A DNA stretch of 64,000 nucleotides from JAOAPG01 sp963791575 (GTDB lineage Bacteria; Acidobacteriota; Terriglobia; Terriglobales; Acidobacteriaceae): positions 1 to 64,000 of the forward strand of contig CAWBSY010000003.1 of the NCBI GenBank assembly GCA_963791575.1. Reading direction: 5' to 3'. A program made the translations under genes and the position numbers. Positions 46,647-56,764 of this stretch are shown in pieces (positions within the stretch are counted from its first letter, which is position 1; every line of letters starts with the position of its first letter). The notes beneath the pieces were generated by a model, which was given only the letters and a program-made list of their open reading frames with translations, was not told the origin of the DNA and did no database searches.

Positions 46647-46722
46647 GGGCCTGTGGCGCAGCTGGGAGCGCGCTTCCATGGCATGGAAGAGGTCGTCGGT
46701 TCGATCCCGACCAGGTCCACCA
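46647..46722 (+). tRNA. tRNA-Ala (anticodon GGC)
   Basis: 76 bases with encoded CCA. The acceptor GGGCCTG/CAGGTCC has one G-U pair. The anticodon stem CTTCC/GGAAG encloses ATGGCAT, giving anticodon GGC. The T arm is GTCGGTTCGATCCCGAC. An integrase fragment begins 86 bases after its 3' end. Confidence 0.95.
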
Positions 46723-46807
46723 ATACTTCAATCACTTCCGTCCATAATCTAGGAACAAAAACAGTGCCGTGGGAACAAATGGGAACACTAAGTTCCCGCA
46801 GGCTGCT

Positions 46808-46957
46808 CTAGTCCCCTTTGCCGTGCAACAGCACATCGACGGCGTTCCGCTGCGCTACCCGCTTTTTGTCCATACGGGCATGCGTGTAGACCTCCATCGT
46901 CGTGCTCAGTTTTGCGTGGCGCATGACTAGTTGCAAATTGGTATCTTCTCGTTCTCG
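46808..46957 (-). pseudogene. tyrosine-integrase C-terminal relic beside tRNA-Ala
   Basis: The minus strand reads TNLQLVMRHAKLSTTMEVYTHARM, then DKKRVAQRNAVDVLLHGKG and a stop. This carries the conserved His and the catalytic Tyr (VYTH) of the tyrosine recombinase C-terminus. Only about 45 codons are recognisable. Its C-terminal end faces the tRNA 3' end. That is the standard arrangement of an element integrated into a tRNA gene. Confidence 0.7.
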
Positions 46958-47087
46958 AAATCAATGTCTTGCCATTGTCGAATTTTATGCGGAATGAGAA
47001 GATCCGAAATAGTGGGTCGGAATCAATCGCTCGACAGAATTACGGAGACAATGACGAGACGACAATAAAAAGAAAACTAATCAATGT

Positions 47088-47210
47088 TCAGATGGCAGCT
47101 GCTATACGCAGCTCATCGCGAAGCGAAGTGAGAAGGTCCAGATACTCTTTCATTCCATCACCAGTTTTGGCAGACAGCATAAGAACCTGCATTCCCGGAC
47201 GAACCGCGGC
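47088..47210 (-). pseudogene. GTPase C-terminal relic, HypB-like
   Basis: The minus strand reads VRPGMQVLMLSAKTGDGMKE, then YLDLLTSLRDELRIAAAI and a stop. SAKTGDGM is a G5 motif of the form found in HypB, the hydrogenase nickel-insertion GTPase, and the following helix is like its C-terminus. Upstream it runs directly into the YfdX relic at 47206, so the fusion is a recombination scar. The HypB identity is probable but based on only 40 residues. Confidence 0.45.
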
Positions 47211-47394
47211 TCGTTTTTCGCGGTCTAATCTTTCTGCTGAGACTTGTCCTGTTGGGATTGCTTGCCTTCCGACTGACGCTTTAGGAACTGCGATAATCTC
47301 GCTTGCAATTTCGAGAAGAGCGAAGAAGTGTCTTCATTTTTCTTGATCTGTTTCTCGATATTGGAAATGTCATCCCTCAAGGCTTTATATTCAG
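47206..47394 (-). pseudogene. YfdX C-terminal relic
   Basis: Matches the last 190 bases of the yfdX gene at 16476-16665 at over 90 percent identity by eye. A one-base deletion near the end creates an early stop (QQKD then TAG). The N-terminal four fifths of the gene are deleted. Confidence 0.85.
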
Positions 47395-47716
47395 TGAGCC
47401 GGACCGCCCGGTCACAATTCCTCGTAAGAGAGAACTGGTAATCCGAAAGCAGCTATACGAATGGATGCGAGTGTTGGCCAATGCTATCCACAAGAGGGGA
47501 GAAGCTATCGGGCCGTTGTCCTCTTCTGAGCACACGAACGTCACATCGGATCAACGACAGCCGTCGGTAACTCTGAAGTTGTAGTTGCCAGTTTTGAGGA
47601 AACTCGCCTGCCATGAGTAGGTGACACACAACCTCGAAACGTAGCCCACACAAATGTTGTTTCAGGATCGATCTCAAGCAGGTCGACTATTGGCCTCGAA
47701 GCTGAGCTATCTGGCC
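47206..47716. repeat. dispersed duplication, copy B
   Basis: Blocks at 47206-47394, 47395-47482, 47547-47583 and 47584-47716 match copy A (16476-17818) in order. A 64-base segment (47483-47546) is absent from copy A. The homology ends 6 bases before the GH92 stop codon. Confidence 0.85.
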
Positions 47717-47719
47717 TGA
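47654..47719 (+). pseudogene. phosphoribosyltransferase N-terminal relic
   Basis: MLFQDRSQAGRLLASKLSYL, Ala and then a stop: the first 21 codons of the PRT gene at 17756 with a few substitutions. About 70 bases of its upstream region are also conserved. The rest was replaced by the GH92 3' end. Confidence 0.85.
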
Positions 47720-47722
47720 ACG

Positions 47723-50077
47723 CTAGGTACTCAACGATGGCGGTATTGCGTCTTCTTCAACACCGAACTGCTCATTTGGTTGGCTGCCCATCGTGAACAC
47801 AATCGTTGCTCCATTCACTACGTCCGCGTGGCTGAACCAGACCTTCTGGTACGGCTTACCGTCGAAGCTCACAGATTGAATGTACTTATCGTCAGGATGA
47901 ACTACGCTTCGCTTCAATCACCAACTCTTTGTGATTGCCAACATCGACGATAGCCCGATCGAACAGCGGAGTACCGAATACGTAATTTCCACTAACCGGA
48001 TCAACAGAATAAAATCCCAGCGCACTGAGTACGTACCATGCGGACATCTGACCGCAGTCTTCGTTACCTGCTAAACCGTCGGGATGATTGTGGTACATGG
48101 TTTCGAGCAAGCTCCTTACCCGCTCCTGTGTTTTATAAGGCACTCCCGCAAACGAATAAAGATATGCGATGTGATGACAGGGTTCATTGCCATGAGCATA
48201 CTGACCGACGAGTCCTGCGATGTCCGGAGGAGCATCGGGAGGAAGCGCGGAACTATGATTGAATAGCGCATCTAATTCTTCAACAAACGCCTTCCGTCCA
48301 CCGAAGAGTTCCATGTATCCCACTACATCGTGTTGGATTCCAAACGTAGTCTCCCAGGAATTCGACTCCGTAAAGTCGCGCCACTGTTTGAATGTCCCAT
48401 TGCTGTCGGATCGAAAGGCTCAGCCCAATCGCCGGCTTCAAGTCGCGGCCGTATAAAACCGCTTTTCTTATCAAACAAATGTTGATAATTTTTGGAACGG
48501 TCAAGCAAGAGCTTGTAATCATCATCTGCGCCAACTGCCTGAGCTACGTGGGCGACAGCCCAATCGTCGTAAACATACTCCAGAGTTTTACTCGCCGATT
48601 CCTCTTCTTTGTCACATGGGATGTAGCCCAGTTTACGGTAATAACCCAGGCCGCGATAATCATCGACCATGGCCCGCTTTCTCATGAGCGGATAGGCCTT
48701 CGCAAAGTCGATTCCCCTAAAGTCCTTCACGCAAGCTTCCGCAATCACTGCTGCGGAATGATACCCGGTCATTGTTCCCGTCTCTTTGCCCTGCAATGGC
48801 CATACGGGCATGCCTGCCGGACTTTCCTCGGCCATGCGAATGAGGCAGTTCACCATGTCCGGAACACGATCTCGTAATGCGAGCGTGTACACGGGATGGG
48901 TGGCGCGATACGTATCCCACAAAGAAAACGTGCTGTAATTGTGGAGTCCCGGCGCGAGCTGGTGAACCTTGTCATCCATTCCGCGATATTGTCCGTCGAC
49001 ATCATCAAACAATGTCGGCGCAACCATCATGTGATAAAGCCCGGTGTAGAAGATCTCTTTGTGTTTTTGATTCGCTGACTCGACCCGAATCCGGGAGAGT
49101 TCCCGCCTCCAACTGCCGCTAGCGGCACGACGCACCTTGGCAAAATCCCAATCGGGAATTTCCGTTTCCAAATTCTTCAATGCACCTTCGACACTTACGC
49201 CTGAAATGCCGGTTTTAACGTAAATCACTTCGCCGGCAGCAGTGCGATAGTGAAACAAGCATTTCAGCGATGTACCCTTTGCCTCGTGGATGGAAGCATC
49301 AAGACGATTATTTTCAGAAACAATTTCCGAAGATAAGAACGGTTTCGAAAACTTCATGGCAAAGTAAATTTGCCGGCCCGCCGCCCAGCCGTTCACGCTG
49401 CGTCCGCCCACTATCGTGTGATTGTTCACGAACTTTAGCTCGGACCACAATATCGATGGCTTTCCGCACGCATGAACGAGATCAAGAATGAAGTGGCTGC
49501 TGTCACTTTTTGGAAACGTATATTTGTGAATTCCAGTTCGTTCCGTGGCGCTTAGTTCGGCGCGGATGTTGTAGTCCTGCAAAATGACTGAGTAATAGCC
49601 CGGTTCGGTGATTTCGTCCTGATGGCTGAAACGCGAGCGGTAGCCGTCACCGGGATTCTCCCGCGTGCCGGGCGTAATTTTTGCTGGCCCTGTCCCTGGC
49701 ATCAGGAGGACATCCAGCATGTCCCCCACTCCAGTTCCGCTAAGGTGAGTATGGCTAAATCCCATGATGGAGCTATCGGAGTAGTGATAACCGGAACACC
49801 AATCCCAGCCCTCGTTGTAAGTATCAGGGCTAAGCTGCACCATACCAAAGGGCACGGTTGCACCGGGATAAGTATGCCCGTGACCGCCGGTGCCGATAGC
49901 GAGTTTTACGTAGCGGGTTACGTCGTCGGAACTTTCAGACGGTGCGGGTAACGCGGCATCCATTTTTGCGATGCCTGCACGAGCATCAAGAAGGCGTGCT
50001 CCGAGAAAATGGGCCCGCAGAAAATGAGGAATAGGAAGACTGTATATAGCGGCTAAAAAACTTCTTCTTGTGATCAT
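47723..50077 (-). CDS. glycoside hydrolase family 92 (alpha-mannosidase), two frameshifts
   Basis: The N-terminus MITRRSFLAAIYSLPI is a twin-arginine signal. The first frame has the GH92 N-terminal beta domain (NEGWDWCSGYHYSDSSIMGFSHTHLSGTG) and most of the (alpha/alpha)6 barrel, including FSLWDTYRATHPVYTL and MPVWPLQGKETGTMTGYHS. Near 48390 one T is missing, since the frame resumes as FKQWRDFTESNSWETTFGIQ. That frame contains GNEPCHHIAYLY and GNEDCGQMSAWYVLSALGFY, with the catalytic acids. Near 47911 an extra A shifts to the last frame (DDKYIQSVSFDGKPY). About 785 residues. GH92 enzymes are Ca-dependent exo-mannosidases on N-glycans and mannans. Confidence 0.85.
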
Positions 50078-50109
50078 TGAAGGCTTGTCCTGCTGTTTTT
50101 GGAAAATTA

Positions 50110-50863
50110 TTAAACCGTCACTCCAGCAATAAGAGCTTTCAGCTTTCGAACTTTACTTTCGAGCAGTGCAGATCGCCGGTCTTTGTGATTCCCGCTTGTA
50201 TCCAAGTCTGAAGCGCGGCTATACCTCGCTGAAACGGGGACAGACCCTCCAAGTGAAGTGTGTATCTCGCGAGCTGCGGTTTTACGGACAATTCGTGCCA
50301 CATTCGTGGCGTTAATGCCACCGCCCGGCATTACAGCAATGCGCTGTCCCGCCGCTTCTATGAGTCGTGCTAACTCCGCGATATTATCCGCAGCAGATCG
50401 CTTGCCGCCGGAAGTAAGTATGCGTTTTGCACCTGTATCAATCACCGCTTCCAGAGACTCGCTGAGGTTCCTCGAAACATCAAAGGCGCGGTGAAAAGTC
50501 ACGGGAAGGGGATACGCCAAGTCTCACCAATTTCTTAGTACGCTCAACGTCAACTTCGTTGTTAGCATCCAGAATGCCAACAACAATGCCGTTCATACCA
50601 AATTGTTTTGCCGCCCGGATATCGTCTTGCATGATTTCGAATTCGCGATTGGAATAGCAGAAATTGCCGGCTCGGGGTCGGATGATGACATGAATTGGAA
50701 GACGAACATACTTTCGCGTAGCTTTCATCAAGCCGGCGCTGGGAGTAATGCCATCTGCGGCGAGATCACTGCAGAGTTCAATGCGATCGGCTGCGCCGCG
50801 CTCCGCTGCCATGGCGCAGTCGACGGACTCCACGCAAATTTCAAGCGCAAAATGATTCTGCAT
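50110..50863 (-). CDS. cutC: CutC family protein, frameshifted near 50517
   Basis: The first frame reads FALEICVESVDCAMAAERGAADRIELCSDLA, then PIHVIIRPRAGNF, the CutC TIM-barrel start. At AGA-C-TTGGCG one extra base moves the reading into the second frame, which begins AYPLPVTFHRAFDV. It continues with the ILTSGGKRSAADNI and VMPGGGINATNV strands. About 250 residues. CutC was linked to copper homeostasis, but its barrel and gene neighbours suggest sugar metabolism. Here it follows GH92 within 33 bases on the same strand. Confidence 0.85.
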
Positions 50864-51240
50864 TTTTAAGTAGAGAGCCGGATTCCTCGTTTTTACTTGG
50901 AAGGGCCAAAACGACGCCTTCCGGCTCTACTCTTCGGAGCCTAGTTACTCAATCCCCTCAGAAATGTATTCGCAGTAAAAATTGCGATAACCATTAATCC
51001 GCTCCGCACTAGAAGATACACCAAACTCATCTGAATTGTATGTGGTCTCCAAAGGTTAATGCTGGCCCATTTGGCAGCCGAGACTTTATCATTTGAGAAT
51101 GCCGGAAGCTGCTTTGCTGAGCGCTACATGGACCGCAAACCGCATACAGTCTTTCCTCGATATGCGAGCTGGCGAAATGAATATACACTCGCGCCGCGTT
51201 TGAAAGTCCGATTCCACCTAAAGTGTTCAATGGAGTGTTT
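50864..51240. other. divergent intergenic region between cutC and beta-helix genes
   Basis: 377 bases with no convincing gene. It should hold the promoters of both the GH92-cutC operon and the beta-helix gene. I see no clear operator. Confidence 0.4.
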
Positions 51241-53101
51241 ATGCAAATATTCAGGTGTTCTCCACGACGAAAACCCCTGTTTGCTGTGTGCAGTTTTGCG
51301 GTGATCGCTCTGCTGGCGACATCCCTCACTTTCCCTCTTTCCGCCAACGCCGCCACATCATCATCCTCGTTACAGGCGAGCCAAACCAAGTTCGGTCCCA
51401 ACGTCTACATCTTCAATCCCAGCATGCCGCAAAGCCAGATCCAGGCAACGGTAGACGCCATCGCAAGCCAACAAGTCTCCAATCAGTTCGGAACTCAGCG
51501 TTATGCATTGCTGTTCGAGCCCGGCACATATGGATCCAGCACCGCGCCCCTCAACTTTCAGGTGGGCTACTATACGGCTGTGGCGGGGCTCGGCCAGTCT
51601 CCGGGCGACGTCGTCATCAACGGATCCATCGATGTATACAACCAGTGCTTCGGCGGCAGCTGCATCGCCCTCGTGAACTTCTGGCGATCGCTCTCGAACC
51701 TGACCATCAATGTGACCACCCCGAATGCTGGCTGCTACACCGGCGAATTCTGGGCAGTATCGCAGGCTGCTCCGATGCGCCGCGTTCTCGTCAACGGGCT
51801 TACCACGCTTATGGACTATTGCACCGGCCCGTCATACGCAAGCGGCGGCTTCATCGCCGATTCACAGTTCACTGGAAGCAAAGTCATCAATGGCTCACAG
51901 CAGCAATGGATGACCAGAAACAGCAATCTCGATAGTTGGACCAATGGCGTCTGGAACCAGGTGTTCTCAGGAGTCGTAGGTGCACCCGCTCAGTGTTTCC
52001 CAGGACAACCCTCATGCGGTCCGTATACAACGCTTGCGACAAGCCCGGTTACGCGCGAGGCGCCATATCTGTATTTGGATTCTCATGGGCACTACAACGT
52101 TTTCGTACCCGCGGTGCAGCATAATTCTGTGGGAACTTCCTGGGCTGCAGGCGCCACGCCTGGTTCGTCCATCTCGCTTCGCAGGTTCTACGTTGCTAAA
52201 CCGACGGACTCGGCAGACACGATCAATGTCGCATTACTTTTTGGCTTCAACATCATCCTGACCCCGGGCGTTTACAACCTGGACCGTAGTCTCGAGATTT
52301 ATTATCCAGATACGGTCGTGCTCGGTCTCGGTTTCCCGACGCTGATTCCTAAGCGCGGAAATGCGTCGATGACCGTCAACAACGCGAATGGAGTATTGAT
52401 CTCCGGGGTTACTCTTCGATGCCGGACCGAAGAACTCTCCGGTGTTACTGCAGGTCGGTAACAGCCAGGGCAGTGACCATGATTCCTCCGACCCCTCCGG
52501 TCTGTATGATGTGTTCTTCCGTATTGGCGGCGCCGCACTAGGAAAAGCTACGACCAGTCTGGTTGTTAATAGCGACAATGTCATCCTCGATGACATTTGG
52601 GCATGGCGGGCAGATCACGGCAATGGGGTGGGTTGGAACAAAAATACAGCTGACACCGGCGTCATCGTCAACGGTAATAACGTGACTGCGTACGGGCTGT
52701 TTGTCGAGCACTATCAGAAGTACGAGGTCATATGGAACGGCAACGGCGGCACGGACATCTTCTTCCAGAACGAGATGCCCTATGATCCGCCCAGTCAGGC
52801 GGCTTGGATGGAGGCTCCGGGTATCGATGGATGGGCGGCGTTCAAAGTTGCCGATAACGTTTCCACCTTCAACGGATACGGTATGGGAAGCTACAGCTTC
52901 TTCAACCAGGGCGTGAACATCTATGCCGCGAATGCGTTCGAGGTTCCCACCACTCTGCCGCCGTCAAGTATGAATGATCTGCTTACGATCTTCCTCTCGA
53001 CGTCCGGGTCCGGTGGCATTTTGAACGTGATCGACGACACAGGAGGGTCGTCAACCATTGCCAATCCGGACACCCCGGTAACGGTGGTGAGCTACCCGTG
53101 A
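51241..53101 (+). CDS. secreted beta-helix protein of the 'adenylyl cyclase'-misnamed family, frameshifted at 52405-52408
   Basis: The ATG at 51241 follows GGAGTGTTT. The signal peptide (FAVIALLATSLTFPLSANA) is clear. The body has QASQTKFGPNVYIFNPSMPQ, NQFGTQRYALLFEPGTYG and SGGFIADSQFTGSKVINGSQQQW. These match secreted proteins common in actinobacteria that are often labelled adenylyl cyclase or coagulation factor 5/8-like, and which look like parallel beta-helices. One G too many in a G4 run breaks the frame. Without it the protein reads ISGLLFDAGPKNSPVLLQVG into the second frame, which carries DDIWAWRADHGNGVGWNKNTADTG and the typical end. About 619 residues. It is probably a polysaccharide-active enzyme; the catalytic activity is unknown. 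Confidence 0.7.
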
Positions 53102-53168
53102 GGATTTGACATCCGTCTGAATGCCCAATGCAAGTTGGCGCTAGATAATTTTGAGCTTGGAGAGGGGG

Positions 53169-53206
53169 CGAACCACCGCACTCACAAGAACAGGTGCGGT
53201 AGTTCG
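53169..53206 (+). other. 13-bp hairpin upstream of fucosidase
   Basis: CGAACCACCGCAC and GTGCGGTAGTTCG pair with one mismatch around a 12-base loop. No T run follows, so it is not an obvious terminator. It lies between the beta-helix stop and the fucosidase start and could be an attenuator or mRNA-stability element. Confidence 0.4.
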
Positions 53207-53244
53207 TCTCTGAGCACGCATAACAGTGAATCGCAAAGGATCAG

Positions 53245-54684
53245 GTGACCGGCATGATTGCTCGGCAATTGGCTAGGTTTTGTGGTTTTTCTCTCGTAGT
53301 GCTTTTAACGTTCGTATTTGTTCCATGTCTGCAGGCACAATCCCCTCAGCATTATGAACCGACACTGGAATCGCTGAACAAGCACCCTCTTCCAACCTGG
53401 TACGCCGATGCTAAGCTTGGAATTTTTGTTCATTGGGGATTGTATTCCGTTCCCGGCTGGGCGCCGCTGGTCCATCCCAACCACGATTTCACTGCCGCCG
53501 ATTATATAAAGAACAACCCATATGCCGAGTGGTATCTCAACACAATGCGTATCGATGGATCTCCCACGCAGGCCTACCATCGTGAGCACTACGGCCCTAA
53601 CTACGATTATTACAACTTCGCACCCGTATTTGATCAAGAAATTCAAAAGTGGAATCCGGATACTTGGGCAAAGGTTTTCCATGACGCCGGAGCCAAATAT
53701 GTGGTCCTGACTACTAAACACCACGACGGTTTTACTTTGTGGCCTAGCAATATTCCGAACCCGACGATGCCTGCTGATCGGCAGCACGCCACGCGAGATC
53801 TTGTAGGCGATTTGACTAACGCAGTGCGCAAAGAAGGGCTGCGCATGGGGCTCTACTACTCGGGTGGATATGATTGGACTTTTGTGCATGGGCCGATTCG
53901 AGTTGCTTCGGATTATCAAGCTGTGAAGCCGCAAAGCCCCGAATATGGAAGTTACGCCGATGCACAGATGCGGGAATTGATTAGCCGCTACCACCCTGCC
54001 GTGTTGTGGAATGACATCGACTATCCTAAGTCCGGCAAGCCCCTTGAAATCATGGCCGAGTATTACAACACTGTGCCGGACGGCGTCATTGATGATCGCT
54101 TTGGCGTGCCGCATTCCGATTTCAAATCTCCCGAGTACCAGACGCTGAACAAGATCAGCCCGACGAAGTGGGAGGAGTGCCGCGGCCTGGGGCGTTCGTT
54201 TGGCTACAATCGAGCGGAAGGTGAGGCCGAAACTATCGCGCCAGACGAGCTGATTTATCTACTGGTCGACATTGTCAGCAAGAACGGGAATCTTTTGCTG
54301 GACGTCGGGCCGGAGGCGGATGGCACAATTCCCGCCGTTCAAATGACGCGTTTGAAAGCCTTAGGCGCATGGCTGAAAATCAATGGCGATGCTATCTATG
54401 GCACTCACCCCTGGAAACGCGCTGACGGAGAATCCGTGGACGGCATTCGGGTTCGCTTCACGCAGAAGGATTCATCGGTTTACGCAATCTTACTTGCGAA
54501 GCCCAAAACAAATACTGTAACCATCAAATCTCTGTCTCCTGAACCTGGTACTAAGATTTCCTTGTTGGGCGGCAAGGGGCTTTTGGACTGGTCCCAGCAA
54601 GGAGATGACATCAAAGTAAGCTTTCCTCCCATTCTTCCCGGAGAATACGCGTATGTCTTGAAGATAACCGGGCCCGTCACGTGA
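53245..54684 (+). CDS. alpha-L-fucosidase, GH29
   Basis: 479 residues from a GTG at 53245 placed after AAAGGATCAG. A signal peptide (FSLVVLLTFVFVPCLQAQ) exports it. The GH29 barrel starts at LPTWYADAKLGIFVHWGLYSVPGWAP. It has YVVLTTKHHDGFTLWPS and GLRMGLYYSGGYDW, and the nucleophile Asp lies in VLWNDIDYP. KWEECRGLGRSFGYNR and LLLDVGPEADG complete the fold. A C-terminal beta domain (VRFTQKDSSVYAILLAKPK) follows. It releases terminal fucose from host or plant glycans. It is adjacent to the GH92 and beta-helix genes. Confidence 0.93.
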   Translation: MTGMIARQLARFCGFSLVVLLTFVFVPCLQAQSPQHYEPTLESLNKHPLPTWYADAKLGIFVHWGLYSVPGWAPLVHPNHDFTAADYIKNNPYAEWYLNTMRIDGSPTQAYHREHYGPNYDYYNFAPVFDQEIQKWNPDTWAKVFHDAGAKYVVLTTKHHDGFTLWPSNIPNPTMPADRQHATRDLVGDLTNAVRKEGLRMGLYYSGGYDWTFVHGPIRVASDYQAVKPQSPEYGSYADAQMRELISRYHPAVLWNDIDYPKSGKPLEIMAEYYNTVPDGVIDDRFGVPHSDFKSPEYQTLNKISPTKWEECRGLGRSFGYNRAEGEAETIAPDELIYLLVDIVSKNGNLLLDVGPEADGTIPAVQMTRLKALGAWLKINGDAIYGTHPWKRADGESVDGIRVRFTQKDSSVYAILLAKPKTNTVTIKSLSPEPGTKISLLGGKGLLDWSQQGDDIKVSFPPILPGEYAYVLKITGPVT

Positions 54685-54893
54685 ACCAACACAGGTTCCA
54701 AAGATTCTTCCGACTAGGCTTCGGTACATCGTAATTTCGTCGCCAATGAGGTTTGCGAGCACCCGCACGTTCTCTTTCAAACAGCCTGTATCTCCTTGCG
54801 CTGGTACAGAAAATGAAAAATAATGACGTGGACCGCAAACGGCGCTCTTGTCGGACGTTCGCGGGAAGAGGCTTAACGCATGAGGCATAAGGC

Positions 54894-56720
54894 ATGAAAT
54901 TTGGTCGCGCAACTTCGCTTTCGGTACTCGCATTCGAATTTGTTGTAGCGACATTTTGGCTCACCTCGCCGCAGCTGCTTGATGCGCAAGCAGCGCCGTC
55001 CTCGGCTTCCGTTGACGTCATCATTCAATACGATGCAGCGATGAAGACGCGTGACAGTGTTACGCTCTATGCCGATATTTATCGCCCTAAGTCCCCAGAT
55101 AAGTTTCCTGTCATCCTTATGCGCACGCCTTACGACAAGAGCGTCAGTTGGGCTGTCTCTCCCGCTCTCCAGATGGTTCCGCGCGGCTATGTCGTTATCA
55201 TTCAGGATGTCCGTGGCCGTTACACTTCGGAGGGGGAGTGGTATCCGTTTAGGCATGAGCAAGCCGACGGTTTCGATACCGTTGAATGGGCTGCCGCGCT
55301 TCCATATTCAAATGGCAAAGTTGGCATGATGGGCGCCTCTTATGTGGGAGCGACGCAGATGCTTGCTGCCATTGCCCAGCCCCCGCACCTCATGGCGATT
55401 GCCCCAAATGTGACGGCAAGTAATTACCACGATGGCTGGACATACCAGAGCGGCGCGTTCGAACAGTGGTTCGATCAGAATTGGACGTCTCAGCTGGCGC
55501 AGAACACGCTCCAACGCTTGATCGAACGAAACACAGATGCGCGCGTAAGCGCTCCTACGCTTCCGCTTGACAACTATTCCGTCTTTAATTTTGGCCAATT
55601 GCCAGCAGACGCCCAGCTCACTGCGGCGGTTGCGCCTTACTACCTCGACTGGCTGGCGCACCCCGATTATGACGATTACTGGAAGCAATGGTCGATCGAG
55701 GAAAATTTTTCGAAAATCGCAGTTCCCATGCTTCAGGTCGGTGGTTGGTATGACATCTTCGCTGCTGGTACTCTGCGAAACTACATGGGCGCTAAAGCCC
55801 GTGGATCGACTGACGCAGCGCGAACCCAGCAGCATCTGCTAATGGAAATCGGCGGCCACGCTGGATTTGGCCGCCGGATCGGCGATGTCGACTTCGGCGC
55901 CCACGCCACAGAAAACGTTTATACCAACGTCATACTTGATTGGTATGATTTTCTCTTCAAAGGGATCAAGAACGAATTTGCCACTGATAAGCCCGTAAAG
56001 CTCTTCACAATGGGCGTCAATGAGTACCGGCAGGAAGACGATTGGCCTCCTCCGCAGGCGCAGCCTACAAAATATTTTCTACATTCCTCCGGCAAAGCGA
56101 ACTCGCTTCGTGGTGACGGCTCTCTTTCCGCATCAGCACCCAAGTCCGAGGCCTCGGACAGTTACGTTTACAATCCCGCTAATCCCGCGCCCACTGTCGG
56201 CGGCCCGCTCTGCTGCGATGCGGAACACATGGAACCCGGACCGCGTGATCAGCGTTCAGTCGAAAATCGCGATGACGTACTGGTTTACTCAACCGGTCCG
56301 CTGCAACGCGACTTAGAAGTCACTGGTCCGGTTACTGCCGATCTCTTCGTTAAATCGTCGGCTGTCGATACCGATTTCACTGCAAAGCTGGTTGACGTTG
56401 CGCCAGACGGATTCGCGCAGGATCTTACAGAAGGAATCCTACGCATGCGTTACCGCACTTCCCCTGACCATGCCGCTCTGATGAACCCCGGAGAGATTTA
56501 CGAAATATCTCTCGATCTTTGGGCGACGAGCAACGTCTTTCTCCGCGGTCACACGCTGCGCCTGGAAATTTCCAGCAGCAATTTCCCTCGCTTTGATCGC
56601 AATCTCAATACAGGTGAAGAAATCAAATTCGCGCACAACTTCGTTAGCGCCACAAATACGATTCTTCATGACGCGCAACATCCTTCAGCGCTCGTGCTTC
56701 CGCTAATCCCACAAAAATGA
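54894..56720 (+). CDS. CocE/NonD family hydrolase
   Basis: 608 residues. The signal peptide (SVLAFEFVVATFWLTSPQLLDAQ) leads to an alpha/beta-hydrolase core of the X-Pro dipeptidyl-peptidase (S15)/CocE type. The nucleophile is Ser in GMMGASYVGATQ. The oxyanion-region sequence VIIQDVRGRYTSEGEWYPF and the GGHAGFGR His follow. The C-terminal jelly-roll (DTDFTAKLVDVAPDGFAQDLTEG) is typical. It hydrolyses esters or amides. Many secreted acidobacterial members have unknown substrates. It is co-oriented with the fucosidase, 209 bases downstream. Confidence 0.85.
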   Translation: MKFGRATSLSVLAFEFVVATFWLTSPQLLDAQAAPSSASVDVIIQYDAAMKTRDSVTLYADIYRPKSPDKFPVILMRTPYDKSVSWAVSPALQMVPRGYVVIIQDVRGRYTSEGEWYPFRHEQADGFDTVEWAAALPYSNGKVGMMGASYVGATQMLAAIAQPPHLMAIAPNVTASNYHDGWTYQSGAFEQWFDQNWTSQLAQNTLQRLIERNTDARVSAPTLPLDNYSVFNFGQLPADAQLTAAVAPYYLDWLAHPDYDDYWKQWSIEENFSKIAVPMLQVGGWYDIFAAGTLRNYMGAKARGSTDAARTQQHLLMEIGGHAGFGRRIGDVDFGAHATENVYTNVILDWYDFLFKGIKNEFATDKPVKLFTMGVNEYRQEDDWPPPQAQPTKYFLHSSGKANSLRGDGSLSASAPKSEASDSYVYNPANPAPTVGGPLCCDAEHMEPGPRDQRSVENRDDVLVYSTGPLQRDLEVTGPVTADLFVKSSAVDTDFTAKLVDVAPDGFAQDLTEGILRMRYRTSPDHAALMNPGEIYEISLDLWATSNVFLRGHTLRLEISSSNFPRFDRNLNTGEEIKFAHNFVSATNTILHDAQHPSALVLPLIPQK

Positions 56721-56764
56721 TCTGGTGCAACGAACACTAATTCGCGAGGGTCTTGAAATTCGAC

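Noticed and set aside
46523..46735. Minus-strand frame containing VGIEPTTSSMPWKRAPSC
   Set aside because: It is the antisense of tRNA-Ala, another common spurious call.
47303..47584. 93-residue plus-strand frame across copy B
   Set aside because: It crosses the YfdX relic in antisense and a deletion junction, so it cannot be an old gene; only the repeat itself is supported.
53305..54114. 269-residue minus-strand frame
   Set aside because: Antisense to the GH29 gene, which has a complete catalytic barrel.
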